DNA of 62,829 nt from Treponema sp. Lineage in GTDB: Bacteria; Spirochaetota; Spirochaetia; Treponematales; Treponemataceae. Below are positions 37,262 through 45,346 of the stretch, in pieces. The position numbers and the translations under genes were made by a program. The DNA lies in NCBI GenBank assembly GCA_017446265.1, contig JAFSRD010000038.1, positions 1 through 62,829 on the forward strand, written 5' to 3'. The notes under the pieces are model-generated. The model had not been told where the DNA came from. It saw only the letters and a list, made by a program, of their open reading frames with translations, and did not search any database. Within the stretch, counting starts at the first letter, position 1; every line of letters starts with the position of its first letter.

Positions 37262-39016
37262 ATGCATTTTTTTAAAAATCTCACAACAAAACAAAGAATC
37301 ATTTTGAGCGTGCTCGCGTTGCTGCTCATTGTCGATGTTGTGCTTCTTGCGCAAAAATATTTGACAAACGCTTCTCCTGTTGCGCTTGCATTTTCGCATG
37401 AGGCAACATCTTCGCGCCTTGCCGCTTTAAATGCGAACGCGCGTGCAAAAGTTATAAAGTCTGGATATGCGTACTATAAATTCACTGACAGGCAGCAGGA
37501 AGTTTTCAACTCATTTTTTAATAAAAACGACGGTGCATCTCTCGTACTTCACGTGCGCAGAGAAAATGCGAAGTCACTTGAACGCGCGTTCATGTATGGC
37601 TTTCTTTTTTCAGATGATTTTTTTGCGAACGGAAAACTGCGCAGAGAGATTGAAAAGCGTCCGCTCATAAGCGCAGATTTGCAGAACTTTGATGAAGTGC
37701 AGCTTGCGTTTGCTGTAGAGAAAGACAGTGCGTTGCCATGCGGATTTTTCATATATACCGCTGCTCCTGTTTCTATAAAGGCATGCACAGTGCGCGATGC
37801 GTGCATTGGATTTGACAAACGCGATTCAGTTCCGCTTTTTGCGTTTGCGCCAAATGGCGGCAGAGTGAATAGTGCAGCTCCAGCGGTAGATTTTTCAGGC
37901 GCGTCTCTCAGTTTTCCAACGCAGAACACAAGGGCAGCCGTTATGCCGAGAATAACTGTCGCGTTTCAAGATTCGCAGCACTATGGTACAGTACAAAATC
38001 AGCTCACAACAGAAGTGAACGCAGGCGGAGAAAAATTAACAATTTTTAGAGTTAGCGACGTGCACGAGTACCTCATTCAAGCAAGCGCGCTTTCAAATCC
38101 GTTTTCGCTATTTGAAGCGTCAGATGCTGTGTTGCTTTTGATGACAAAAAATGAGCAGTTGCATGACGAGGCAGCGCGAATTTTTACACCGCTTGTTGCC
38201 GATCCCGGTTTAATAATCAAATGGCCGCAGAAAAATTGGCGCACTGCCGACTACGAGCTTTTTACATGGGATAGATTTCCGAGCGTTTTATTGATTGACA
38301 CGCGCAACTACAGCGTGCAGGATGATTTTTTCAAGCGGCTTGCATTTTTTGTAGAAAAAGCAGGCTACCACGGCACACTTGTATCTGATGAAGAGCTCCG
38401 CGCCAAGCACGGTTTCAACGCGCACGATTATCGTGCAGAATCGCTTGCATCATTTTTTACAAAAGCGGAAGCGGAAAATTTTTTGCTCAATGAACGGGAA
38501 TGCCTTTTGCGCGACTTGCTCCTTGCAAATGGAATAATTGTTAAAAATGAGAATGGTTATGGCGAAGGGAAAGGCGCGATCATCTCTATTTCTCGTGAAT
38601 CGAATGAATGGTTGCGCCGCCGGCTGCTTGCACATGAATGTTGGCACGGCATTTTTTTTACCGATGAAAAATTCCGCAACGCGACTGCTGCGGCATACTA
38701 CACGATAGACGAACGTTCCCGCAATTTTTTGACCGGCTACTGGCGGTCACAGCCGACGTTGAATTACAATTTGAACGATGAATATCTTGTGCACAACGAA
38801 TTTATGGCGTACATTATGCAGCAGAGCGTTTCAGAAGTTGCGCAGTATTATGTAGCGCGCACTGGTTGGGCATCTGTGCAAAATGCTATGCCCGAACTTT
38901 CAGAATATGTGCGTACGACGCGCGGCACAACGTTTGAAGATATTGCAAATGTATTTAACGAATATGCATTCGACAACTGGGGGCTCGCATGCGGGCGGAC
39001 ATGGCTCATACGGTGA
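37262..39016 (+). CDS. Membrane-anchored zincin-like protein (HExxH)
   Basis: 584 residues. A single N-terminal membrane helix (about 12-32, after TTKQRI) suggests an anchored, periplasm-facing protein. Near the C terminus LAHECWH gives the zinc motif HExxH at residues 458-462, and Glu513 in HNEFMAYIMQQ, 51 residues on, is placed like the third ligand of gluzincins. I infer a metallopeptidase but recognise no named family. The N-terminal 400 residues show no motif. AGGAG lies directly before the ATG. Overlaps the 3' end of the convergent MBL gene by 11 bp. Confidence 0.8.
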   Translation: MHFFKNLTTKQRIILSVLALLLIVDVVLLAQKYLTNASPVALAFSHEATSSRLAALNANARAKVIKSGYAYYKFTDRQQEVFNSFFNKNDGASLVLHVRRENAKSLERAFMYGFLFSDDFFANGKLRREIEKRPLISADLQNFDEVQLAFAVEKDSALPCGFFIYTAAPVSIKACTVRDACIGFDKRDSVPLFAFAPNGGRVNSAAPAVDFSGASLSFPTQNTRAAVMPRITVAFQDSQHYGTVQNQLTTEVNAGGEKLTIFRVSDVHEYLIQASALSNPFSLFEASDAVLLLMTKNEQLHDEAARIFTPLVADPGLIIKWPQKNWRTADYELFTWDRFPSVLLIDTRNYSVQDDFFKRLAFFVEKAGYHGTLVSDEELRAKHGFNAHDYRAESLASFFTKAEAENFLLNERECLLRDLLLANGIIVKNENGYGEGKGAIISISRESNEWLRRRLLAHECWHGIFFTDEKFRNATAAAYYTIDERSRNFLTGYWRSQPTLNYNLNDEYLVHNEFMAYIMQQSVSEVAQYYVARTGWASVQNAMPELSEYVRTTRGTTFEDIANVFNEYAFDNWGLACGRTWLIR

Positions 39017-39587
39017 CGTGTTCGTTCAATAACATGCCTATGTTGAACCGTTTTTCTGCGCCGACGCATGAAGGAGGACCGTATCCCGGCATGATGATTG
39101 TTGCATCATTTTCTGCAAATATTTTTTTCTCAATATTTGAACGAAGCATTCTGTCTGCGTAGCCTGAATTTGTCGCTCCTATTTTTCCTGCACATATTGC
39201 ATCTCCGGTAAAAAGCACATTGCCGATTTTATATACCATTGAGTCAGCAGTGTGGCCAGGAAGCGCCATGTGTTGCACAGAAAGCCCTGCTATTTTTATT
39301 ATGCCGTCGCCTGTAATTACGCGCGTGTTGTTGCCGCCTACTTCCCAGTCCGCCGCATAAATTGCAGGCGTATAGATTTTACACAGCGTTTTCAGTCCAT
39401 GCACATTGTTTCCGTGATTGTGTGTAATGAACGCTGCTGCAAGCGTGTATGAATCATTCTCAATTTCCTGTATCATCTCTTTTGTTATTTTACCAGGATC
39501 TATGATGAGCGCTTCTTTTGCGAATTCGTTTGCGACTATGTAGCAGTTGGAAAATCCATGCAAGTTGAGGTGAAAATAGATTTTCAT
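39006..39587 (-). CDS. Degenerate metallo-beta-lactamase-fold protein
   Basis: 193 residues with the length and order of a glyoxalase II-like MBL hydrolase: FITHNHGNNVHG, LPGHTADSMV, VLFTGDAICAGKIG and IIMPGYGP. The canonical HxHxDH is HNHGNN, so the second-metal ligands Asp and His are both Asn, and the last His (PGHGP) is Tyr. One-metal chemistry or a non-catalytic role is likely. Its start overlaps the stop of the pentapeptide-repeat gene by 4 bp, so both are made from one mRNA. Confidence 0.85.
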   Translation of the reverse strand: MKIYFHLNLHGFSNCYIVANEFAKEALIIDPGKITKEMIQEIENDSYTLAAAFITHNHGNNVHGLKTLCKIYTPAIYAADWEVGGNNTRVITGDGIIKIAGLSVQHMALPGHTADSMVYKIGNVLFTGDAICAGKIGATNSGYADRMLRSNIEKKIFAENDATIIMPGYGPPSCVGAEKRFNIGMLLNEHVTV

Positions 39588-40249
39588 ACGAATTCACCCT
39601 GCGTACTTTCTAGCGTTTGAAACAGTTTGCTGCCGCGCTCATCAAAAATTGCTTCGCGTGTGTTTGACATTTTTAAAGATACGTTTTCTTGCCTGCATTC
39701 TATAAAGTTTGTTTTCTTGATGTTGCAGTTGCGCAGTGACGTGTCTACAAGATTTGCTCGAATGAATCGCGAGTTGTATAGATCGGAATCGTCAAATGAA
39801 GATTGAAAAGCTTGCACGCCGTTGAAGTTGTTTTGCACCATATCGCTGCCGGTAAACAGCGTATGTGAGAATGTGCTTCCTGCAAACGACGTGAACTGTA
39901 TGTTGCTCTCAAGAAGCGTACAGTCGCTGAATGTAGAAAAGTCGAACATGCACATGCGGCAGCGCAAGCCTTTTGACTGAATGTTGATAAACGTGCATCG
40001 CTGGAAATTGCAGCCATAAAAACGCTTGTTTGTCAAATCGATATTTTCAAACGTAATGCCGCTTGCGTTCAGCGCAACAATTTTATCGTGCGTTTTTATA
40101 TACTCGCACATCTTTGCGTGTATTGCGGACTGATTGGGAATATGCTCAAAACAAAAATCACCATGCTCGGAAATCTCTCCCGATTCATCGAAAATTGAAA
40201 GCGCAAGATTGCTGCACGAGGCAGTCAAGCATTCATTGAACATGTACAT
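39584..40249 (-). CDS. Pentapeptide-repeat protein
   Basis: 221 residues. From about residue 70 to 205 the sequence follows the five-residue rhythm of pentapeptide repeats, with F or L every fifth position (GCNFQRCTFINI, GSTFSHTLFTGSDM, DSDLYNSRFIRANL), predicting a right-handed beta helix. The first 65 residues do not repeat. Function unknown; such helices serve as scaffolds and, in some cases, bind DNA gyrase. Leaderless start at 40249: TTGACT-17-TACCAT ends 6 nt before the ATG. Confidence 0.82.
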   Translation of the reverse strand: MYMFNECLTASCSNLALSIFDESGEISEHGDFCFEHIPNQSAIHAKMCEYIKTHDKIVALNASGITFENIDLTNKRFYGCNFQRCTFINIQSKGLRCRMCMFDFSTFSDCTLLESNIQFTSFAGSTFSHTLFTGSDMVQNNFNGVQAFQSSFDDSDLYNSRFIRANLVDTSLRNCNIKKTNFIECRQENVSLKMSNTREAIFDERGSKLFQTLESTQGEFV

Positions 40250-40304
40250 GTCTTTATGGTACGGTATTGCGCTTGTTTAGTCAAATGATTACAATCCTTG
40301 TATG
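40249..40304. promoter_or_regulatory. Overlapping divergent leaderless promoters
   Basis: Minus strand: -35 TTGACT (40279-40284), 17 bp, -10 TACCAT (40256-40261), 6 nt to ATG 40249. Plus strand: -35 TTGCGC (40267-40272), 17 bp, -10 TACAAT (40290-40295), 6 nt to ATG 40302. Each -35 lies within the other's spacer, so RNA polymerase cannot occupy both at once. Confidence 0.65.
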
Positions 40305-40586
40305 AATTGTTGGAGATGCGGAAAGCCTGCAGACGCACGCGAAAAAATATTTCGGACGACGACATGCGCGTTGTGCGGAGCAGACTTGCATTGTTGCAAA
40401 GGATGTGCGTTTTATTTGCCTGGCGCTCATTACGACTGCGGCGAGACTGTCGAGGAACTTGTCAGAGACAAGGAGCGTGCAAATTTTTGCGATAGCTTTT
40501 CTCCACAGAAAAAATCAGCATCAGGCGGAAATGATGCTGCGCGCGAAAAAGCGAAAGCGGCTTTTAACAATTTATTTGGTGACTAG
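40302..40586 (+). CDS. Small cysteine-rich zinc-ribbon protein
   Basis: 94 residues. CWRCG near the N terminus, CALCG 18 residues on, then CCKGC and two further Cys (DCGETV, NFCDSF) suggest one or two zinc sites. The C terminus is a charged helix (AAREKAKAAFNNLFG). Function unknown. Co-transcribed with murI, which starts 6 bp after its stop and has no ribosome-binding site of its own. Confidence 0.78.
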   Translation: MNCWRCGKPADAREKIFRTTTCALCGADLHCCKGCAFYLPGAHYDCGETVEELVRDKERANFCDSFSPQKKSASGGNDAAREKAKAAFNNLFGD

Positions 40587-40592
40587 CATTGT

Positions 40593-41423
40593 ATGAATTT
40601 TGCATTTCTTGATTCAGGCATTGGCGGCATTCCGTATTTGCTGCATCTCAAAAAGATTGTTCCCAATGCTACATGCGCATATTTGGCAGACACGCGTAAT
40701 TTTCCTTACGGTGAAAAAAGCGACGCGAGCATCAATGAATGCGCGTTTAGTGCAGTTTCACTCATTGTGCAAGCGTGGCATCCAGAGACGATTGTCGTCG
40801 CGTGCAATACGATTTCTGTACATGCGCTTGAAATGCTGCGCACACAGTTTCAAGGCATTCCCATCGTAGGTACAGTACCTGCCATAAAGCGCGCGGCGGA
40901 AGTTACAAAGAACAAGCGCATTGGGCTGCTTGCAACAAATGCTACAATACACGACACGTACATCAAACAGCTTGAACGCGACTTTGCGTCTGACTGTACG
41001 ATTTTTGCGCGCGGTGATGCACCGCTCGTTTCGTTTATTGAAGGACAGATGACAAGCGCAACTGACGTGCAAAAGCTTGCTGCTGTCATGCCTGCCGTCA
41101 CGTATTTTAAAAAAAACGACTGCGATGCGATTGTCTTGGGATGTACGCATTTTACGCATATGGCGCATGTTGTCTCTGCTGCCGTAGGAGCAGGTGTGAG
41201 CGTTGTCGATTCACGTGACGGCGTTGCGCGTCAGGCAATCAAAGTGCACGAGGAGCGCGCAAAAAAAGCGCCCGCCATTTTTGACGCGGCAGCAGATTTT
41301 CTCGATGACGCGCGCGACAGCATGTTTTTTTCGACAGGCTTTGCGAGCGAAAGTGAAGCAGAAAAGTACAGTGCATTTTGTGCAAGCGTCGGCATGAGGT
41401 GGGGCGGCGTGCTTTTGCAGTGA
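40593..41423 (+). CDS. murI: Glutamate racemase
   Basis: Makes D-glutamate for peptidoglycan. 276 residues. Both catalytic cysteines are present, in VVACNTIS and VLGCTHFTH, as are the family blocks FLDSGIGGIPYL and LADTRNFPYGEKS. Translation is probably coupled to the zinc-ribbon gene. It ends one base before the convergent icd stop. Confidence 0.96.
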   Translation: MNFAFLDSGIGGIPYLLHLKKIVPNATCAYLADTRNFPYGEKSDASINECAFSAVSLIVQAWHPETIVVACNTISVHALEMLRTQFQGIPIVGTVPAIKRAAEVTKNKRIGLLATNATIHDTYIKQLERDFASDCTIFARGDAPLVSFIEGQMTSATDVQKLAAVMPAVTYFKKNDCDAIVLGCTHFTHMAHVVSAAVGAGVSVVDSRDGVARQAIKVHEERAKKAPAIFDAAADFLDDARDSMFFSTGFASESEAEKYSAFCASVGMRWGGVLLQ

Positions 41424-41424
41424 G

Positions 41425-42627
41425 TTATTTTTCCAAACGACTTTTTATTGCGTCTATGAATTCCCATGCATTGAGCGCGCGCGTTGCCTTTGGCTCTGCA
41501 ATCTGTGCTATGTCGCCTGTCATTTCTCCTGCTTCAATCGTTGCAAGCGTCGCTTTTTCAAGACTCGTTGCAAAATCGACAAGTTCATTTGTGCCGTCAA
41601 GCTCACCGCGTTTTGCGAGCGCGCCTGTCCAGGCAAATATGAGCGCAACAGGATTCGTCGATGTCTTTTCACCTTTGAGATAACGGTAGTAATGTTTTTG
41701 TACAGTGCCATGCGACGCTTCGTATTCAAATGCCCCTGAAGGACTGACAAGCACGCTTGTCATCATTGCAAGGCTGCCGCACGCAGAGGCAATCATGTCG
41801 CTCATCACATCGCCGTCGTAGTTTTTGCATGCCCACAGCATGCCGCCTTCGCTTTTCATGACGCGCGCAACTGCATCGTCTATGAGCGTATAAAAATAGG
41901 TGAGGCCGGCTTTATCAAATTGCGCTTTGTATGACGTGTCGAACACGCGCTGGAAAATCTCCTTGAACGTGCCGTCATATGTTTTTGAAATCGTATCTTT
42001 TGCGCCAAACCACACGGAAACATTTCTGTCGAGCGCGTAAGTAAAGCAGCAGCGCGCAAAGTTTTCGATTGATTTGTCGAGATTGTGCATGCCTTGAATA
42101 ATTCCTGCACCTTTCATCTCCATGATAGTTTTGCGTATCTCTTTGCCATCGCTTCCAGTGAAGACGAGTTCAGCTTTCCCTGCACCTGACGTGCGGATTT
42201 CGCAATTTTTATATACATCGCCGTATGCATGGCGGCCGAGTATGATAGGCTTTTTCCAGCACGCCACTGTGCCGTGCAAATTATTAACAAGAATTGGCGT
42301 GCGGAACACAGTGCCGTCAAGTTCTGCCCGTATGATTCCGTTTGGGCTTGGTGTTAAATGCGCGAGCTTATATTCTTTCATGCGCGCTGCGTTTGAGGTA
42401 ATCGTTGCGCATTTTACGCCTACGCCGAGCCGTTGTATTGCGCGTGCCGACTCATGGGTGATTTTGTCGTCAGTTTCATCGCGCTTTTTCAATCCTAAAT
42501 CGTAGTATTCTGTTTTTAAATTGACATACGGAAAAAGCAACTTGTCTTTAACCACGTGCCATAAAACGCGCGTCATCTCATCGCCGTCAAGTTCGGCAAT
42601 TGCGTTTTTCATCTGAATCTTGCTCAT
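41425..42627 (-). CDS. icd: NADP-dependent isocitrate dehydrogenase
   Basis: Converts isocitrate to 2-oxoglutarate. 400 residues, of the homodimeric eukaryote-like type. ELDGDEMTRVLW near the N terminus, TITSNAARMKEYKL and FRTPILVNN at the substrate site, YDGDVMSDMIASACGSLAMM near 265-285 and SHGTVQKHYY at the cofactor site. The ATG at 42627 is preferred over the in-frame TTG two codons upstream: TAGACG-17-TATACT (-10 at 42635-42640) ends 7 nt before it. Gives 2-oxoglutarate for glutamate even if no full TCA cycle exists. Confidence 0.95.
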   Translation of the reverse strand: MSKIQMKNAIAELDGDEMTRVLWHVVKDKLLFPYVNLKTEYYDLGLKKRDETDDKITHESARAIQRLGVGVKCATITSNAARMKEYKLAHLTPSPNGIIRAELDGTVFRTPILVNNLHGTVACWKKPIILGRHAYGDVYKNCEIRTSGAGKAELVFTGSDGKEIRKTIMEMKGAGIIQGMHNLDKSIENFARCCFTYALDRNVSVWFGAKDTISKTYDGTFKEIFQRVFDTSYKAQFDKAGLTYFYTLIDDAVARVMKSEGGMLWACKNYDGDVMSDMIASACGSLAMMTSVLVSPSGAFEYEASHGTVQKHYYRYLKGEKTSTNPVALIFAWTGALAKRGELDGTNELVDFATSLEKATLATIEAGEMTGDIAQIAEPKATRALNAWEFIDAIKSRLEK

Positions 42628-42700
42628 GGGCAAAAGTATAGCGCATAGAAAAGATGTCGTCTACATGAGCGCGTTCAATCCTAAAGCAAATGCGTTTTTG

Positions 42701-42739
42701 TTGCACATTGCGCTGTGTTTTGCTACAATAACTGACATG
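42701..42739 (+). promoter_or_regulatory. Promoter giving a leaderless dapL transcript
   Basis: -35 TTGCAC (42701-42706), 17-bp spacer, -10 TACAAT (42724-42729), 7 nt to ATG 42737. It lies inside the long ORF that would begin at 42620, which argues against that longer start. Confidence 0.65.
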
Positions 42740-43960
42740 ATGCAGAGAAACAGCGGATTTTCACGTCTCGCAGCAGGCTATCTTTTTCCCGAAGTTGCGC
42801 GGCGGAGCAGGGAGTATGTTGCATCGCATCCCGATGCAAATCTCATCAGTTTAGGAATAGGCAACACGACAGAGCCGCTCACGCCTCATATCTCAAACGC
42901 AATGGCAGAATATGCCCGCGCGCTTGGAACTTTCGAAGGATATTCTGGCTACGGAGATGAGCAAGGGCTTCCTGCATTGCGCGCAAAGATTGCTGAAACG
43001 TTTTACAGCGGCATGGCTGATGCAGACGAAGTGTTTATTTCCGACGGGGCAAAGTGCGACATTGCGCGCATACAGACGCTTTTTGGAAGCGGCGTGCATG
43101 TTGCAGTTCAGGACCCTGCATATCCTGTATATGTTGACGGCTCTGTTCTTGTTGGGGCGGCAGGAGCGGCAACCGATGGAACATACAGCGGCATCACATA
43201 TTTGCCGTGCACGCCGCAAAACAGTTTTTTTCCTGATTTAGCAGCCGTGCCTGACAACAGCATCATCTATTTTTGCTCGCCAAACAATCCCACTGGCTAC
43301 GCTTCGACGAGAGACGAGCTGCAGACGCTTGTCAACTTTGCAAATGAGCACGGCTGCATCATTGTGTTTGATGCGGCGTACGCGCAGTTTATCAGAACGA
43401 GCGGGCTGCCCAAAACAATTTTTGAAATTGCAGGGGCGCGCACATGTGCAGTTGAAATAAACTCGTTTTCAAAGCCAGCAGGATTTACCGGCGTGCGGCT
43501 CGGCTGGTCTGTCGTGCCAAAAACGCTGCTATACGCTGACGGAACGCCTGTCATAAAAGATTGGTCGCGCGTTATGACGACGCTTTTTAACGGCGCGTCA
43601 AATATTGCGCAGGCAGGTGGACTTGCCGCGCTCGACAGCGAAGGGCTTGCAGAGATGAAAAAGACAATCGACTATTATCTTGAAAACGTGCGCATCATTC
43701 ACGCTGCGCTCAAAGGCAACAATTTTAAGGCGTGCGGTACAGAAATTTATAGCACGGGAAACTCTCCATACGTGTGGGCACGCTTTCCCGGTTTTACCAG
43801 TTGGAGCATCTTTGACAAGATTTTAGATGAGTGCAGGGTGGTGACAACTCCTGGTTCAGGCTTCGGCGCGGCAGGTGAAAACTTTTTGCGCTTCAGTGCA
43901 TTTGGTCATCGCAATGCAGTACAGCAAGCGTGCGAACGTCTTGCACTGCTGAAACTATAA
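42737..43960 (+). CDS. dapL: LL-diaminopimelate aminotransferase
   Basis: Converts tetrahydrodipicolinate directly to LL-diaminopimelate (DapL shortcut of lysine/peptidoglycan synthesis). 407 residues, the family length. AAGYLFPEVARR and LGIGNTTEPLTP at the N terminus, GYSGYGDEQGLPALR, FCSPNNPTG, and the PLP lysine in NSFSKPAGFTGVRLGW. The ATG at 42737 removes 39 upstream residues that do not fit the family and places the start 7 nt after a -10 box. Fits with murI nearby in peptidoglycan precursor supply. Confidence 0.95.
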   Translation: MMQRNSGFSRLAAGYLFPEVARRSREYVASHPDANLISLGIGNTTEPLTPHISNAMAEYARALGTFEGYSGYGDEQGLPALRAKIAETFYSGMADADEVFISDGAKCDIARIQTLFGSGVHVAVQDPAYPVYVDGSVLVGAAGAATDGTYSGITYLPCTPQNSFFPDLAAVPDNSIIYFCSPNNPTGYASTRDELQTLVNFANEHGCIIVFDAAYAQFIRTSGLPKTIFEIAGARTCAVEINSFSKPAGFTGVRLGWSVVPKTLLYADGTPVIKDWSRVMTTLFNGASNIAQAGGLAALDSEGLAEMKKTIDYYLENVRIIHAALKGNNFKACGTEIYSTGNSPYVWARFPGFTSWSIFDKILDECRVVTTPGSGFGAAGENFLRFSAFGHRNAVQQACERLALLKL

Positions 43961-43964
43961 TTGA

Positions 43965-45209
43965 TTAGAACTGCGTTTTGTAGCCGACATTTATTTCAAA
44001 TGCTTTTGCAAATTTTTTATTTACTATGGCTGTCGTGTCTAGCTGGAGCATGATGCGCGCTTCGCCAGACGACATGCGCATTGTCATGTACGGCGCTAAA
44101 AGTATGGTTGGCAGTGAAGTAAAAAAATTGCCTATGTCTTTTACGTTTATAAAGTATTTATTTGGAAACGAGAGCGTTGTGTGTACGCCAAGCTCAAACT
44201 GCATTGCGCCTGCGTGAATCGCATTGTTGCTGAATGAAACATTTACGCCGAGCGTGTCGTGAATAAATAATAGTTTTTTCACTGTGTCTTCTGGCAAACT
44301 GAATGCTGAAAACACAAGTTGCGATGCGCCAAAGTGCGAACGGAATTCTGCAAGAAAATAGATGCTTTTGTCAGGGCTGATGCTGAATTTAGAAGCTGTT
44401 GTGTCCATGAGTACAAAATCGTAGATGCCTGCTTGCAAAAAGAATGCCACAGGCGTATAGTTGTTTCCAGCAAGCAACGTCATTCCTGCGTGACCGTACA
44501 GCGAATTGACGAGGAGAAGTACTTTTGCACCTGTTGCGTCTGTTGTTTTAAATGGTACGTTTATTCCTGCTACGACATCAAGGTAGAAATACTGGTATGC
44601 GCACGCAAAACGCAGGTCGCTGTTGAATGCCATGCAGTTTATGTTGTTGTTGCGGTTGAAATAGACATATATGCCCGTTGAAATAGGCTGCCTTGAAAAA
44701 TGTACAACATCTGAAATGCCCATGCCAAAAAGCGGGTACAGTATGGAACCTGCAAGCCCCAGCCAACTTTCAGTGATTTTTGATGCAATAGGCTGTATGC
44801 CGAACTGACGGCGCAAAAACATATCGCTTCCAACAGGCTCATATGTGCCGACAAATGCGCTCAAATAATTTGCGCCGCCTAAAAACTGCCTTCTGAAAAT
44901 GAGAGATATTTCGTCTATCTGGAATTTTGCATCTGCGCCTTCTGTGAAAAGTTTTGTGCTGAATATATTGCCCGCTCCCAGCGTAAATTCTGCACGTGCA
45001 ATGAGATTGGTTGTTATGTTGAACTGACCTGCAAAAAATGAGTGCAGGGCAAGCGTTGGGCCAAACGTGCCTGTAGCTTTATCTGCGAATTGCATGTCTG
45101 CTCTGATGCCTGCATATCCGTTGAAAAATCCTGCTGCACTGGCGCGTTGCAGCGGGGCAAAAATTATTAAAACAATCAAGATTGCGTAAATGCTGTTTTT
45201 TTGTCTCAC
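43965..45209 (-). CDS. Outer-membrane beta-barrel protein, unknown family
   Basis: 414 residues. Signal peptide ending near RASAAG, then alternating hydrophobic/aromatic strands over the whole length and a C-terminal YKTQF ending in Phe, the usual signal for barrel insertion. No named family recognised. GTG start at 45209 with GGAG seven bases upstream. Lies between dapL and cheA, divergent from cheA, without obvious functional link. Confidence 0.75.
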   Translation of the reverse strand: MRQKNSIYAILIVLIIFAPLQRASAAGFFNGYAGIRADMQFADKATGTFGPTLALHSFFAGQFNITTNLIARAEFTLGAGNIFSTKLFTEGADAKFQIDEISLIFRRQFLGGANYLSAFVGTYEPVGSDMFLRRQFGIQPIASKITESWLGLAGSILYPLFGMGISDVVHFSRQPISTGIYVYFNRNNNINCMAFNSDLRFACAYQYFYLDVVAGINVPFKTTDATGAKVLLLVNSLYGHAGMTLLAGNNYTPVAFFLQAGIYDFVLMDTTASKFSISPDKSIYFLAEFRSHFGASQLVFSAFSLPEDTVKKLLFIHDTLGVNVSFSNNAIHAGAMQFELGVHTTLSFPNKYFINVKDIGNFFTSLPTILLAPYMTMRMSSGEARIMLQLDTTAIVNKKFAKAFEINVGYKTQF

Positions 45210-45307
45210 AATATGCTCCAGAATGGCGGAAATAACCTGTCATAGTATCGGCAAAAAAATGACCAAACTTTATGAATAAAATTGATGAAAATTTTTGCAG
45301 TAAGTAC

Positions 45308-45346
45308 TTGCATTATCTTGATTAAAGTATATAATATACATATATG
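45308..45346 (+). promoter_or_regulatory. Chemotaxis operon promoter, leaderless cheA
   Basis: -35 TTGCAT (45308-45313), 16-bp spacer, consensus -10 TATAAT (45330-45335), 8 nt to ATG 45344. It looks like a housekeeping promoter and not a flagellar sigma-28 one. Confidence 0.65.
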
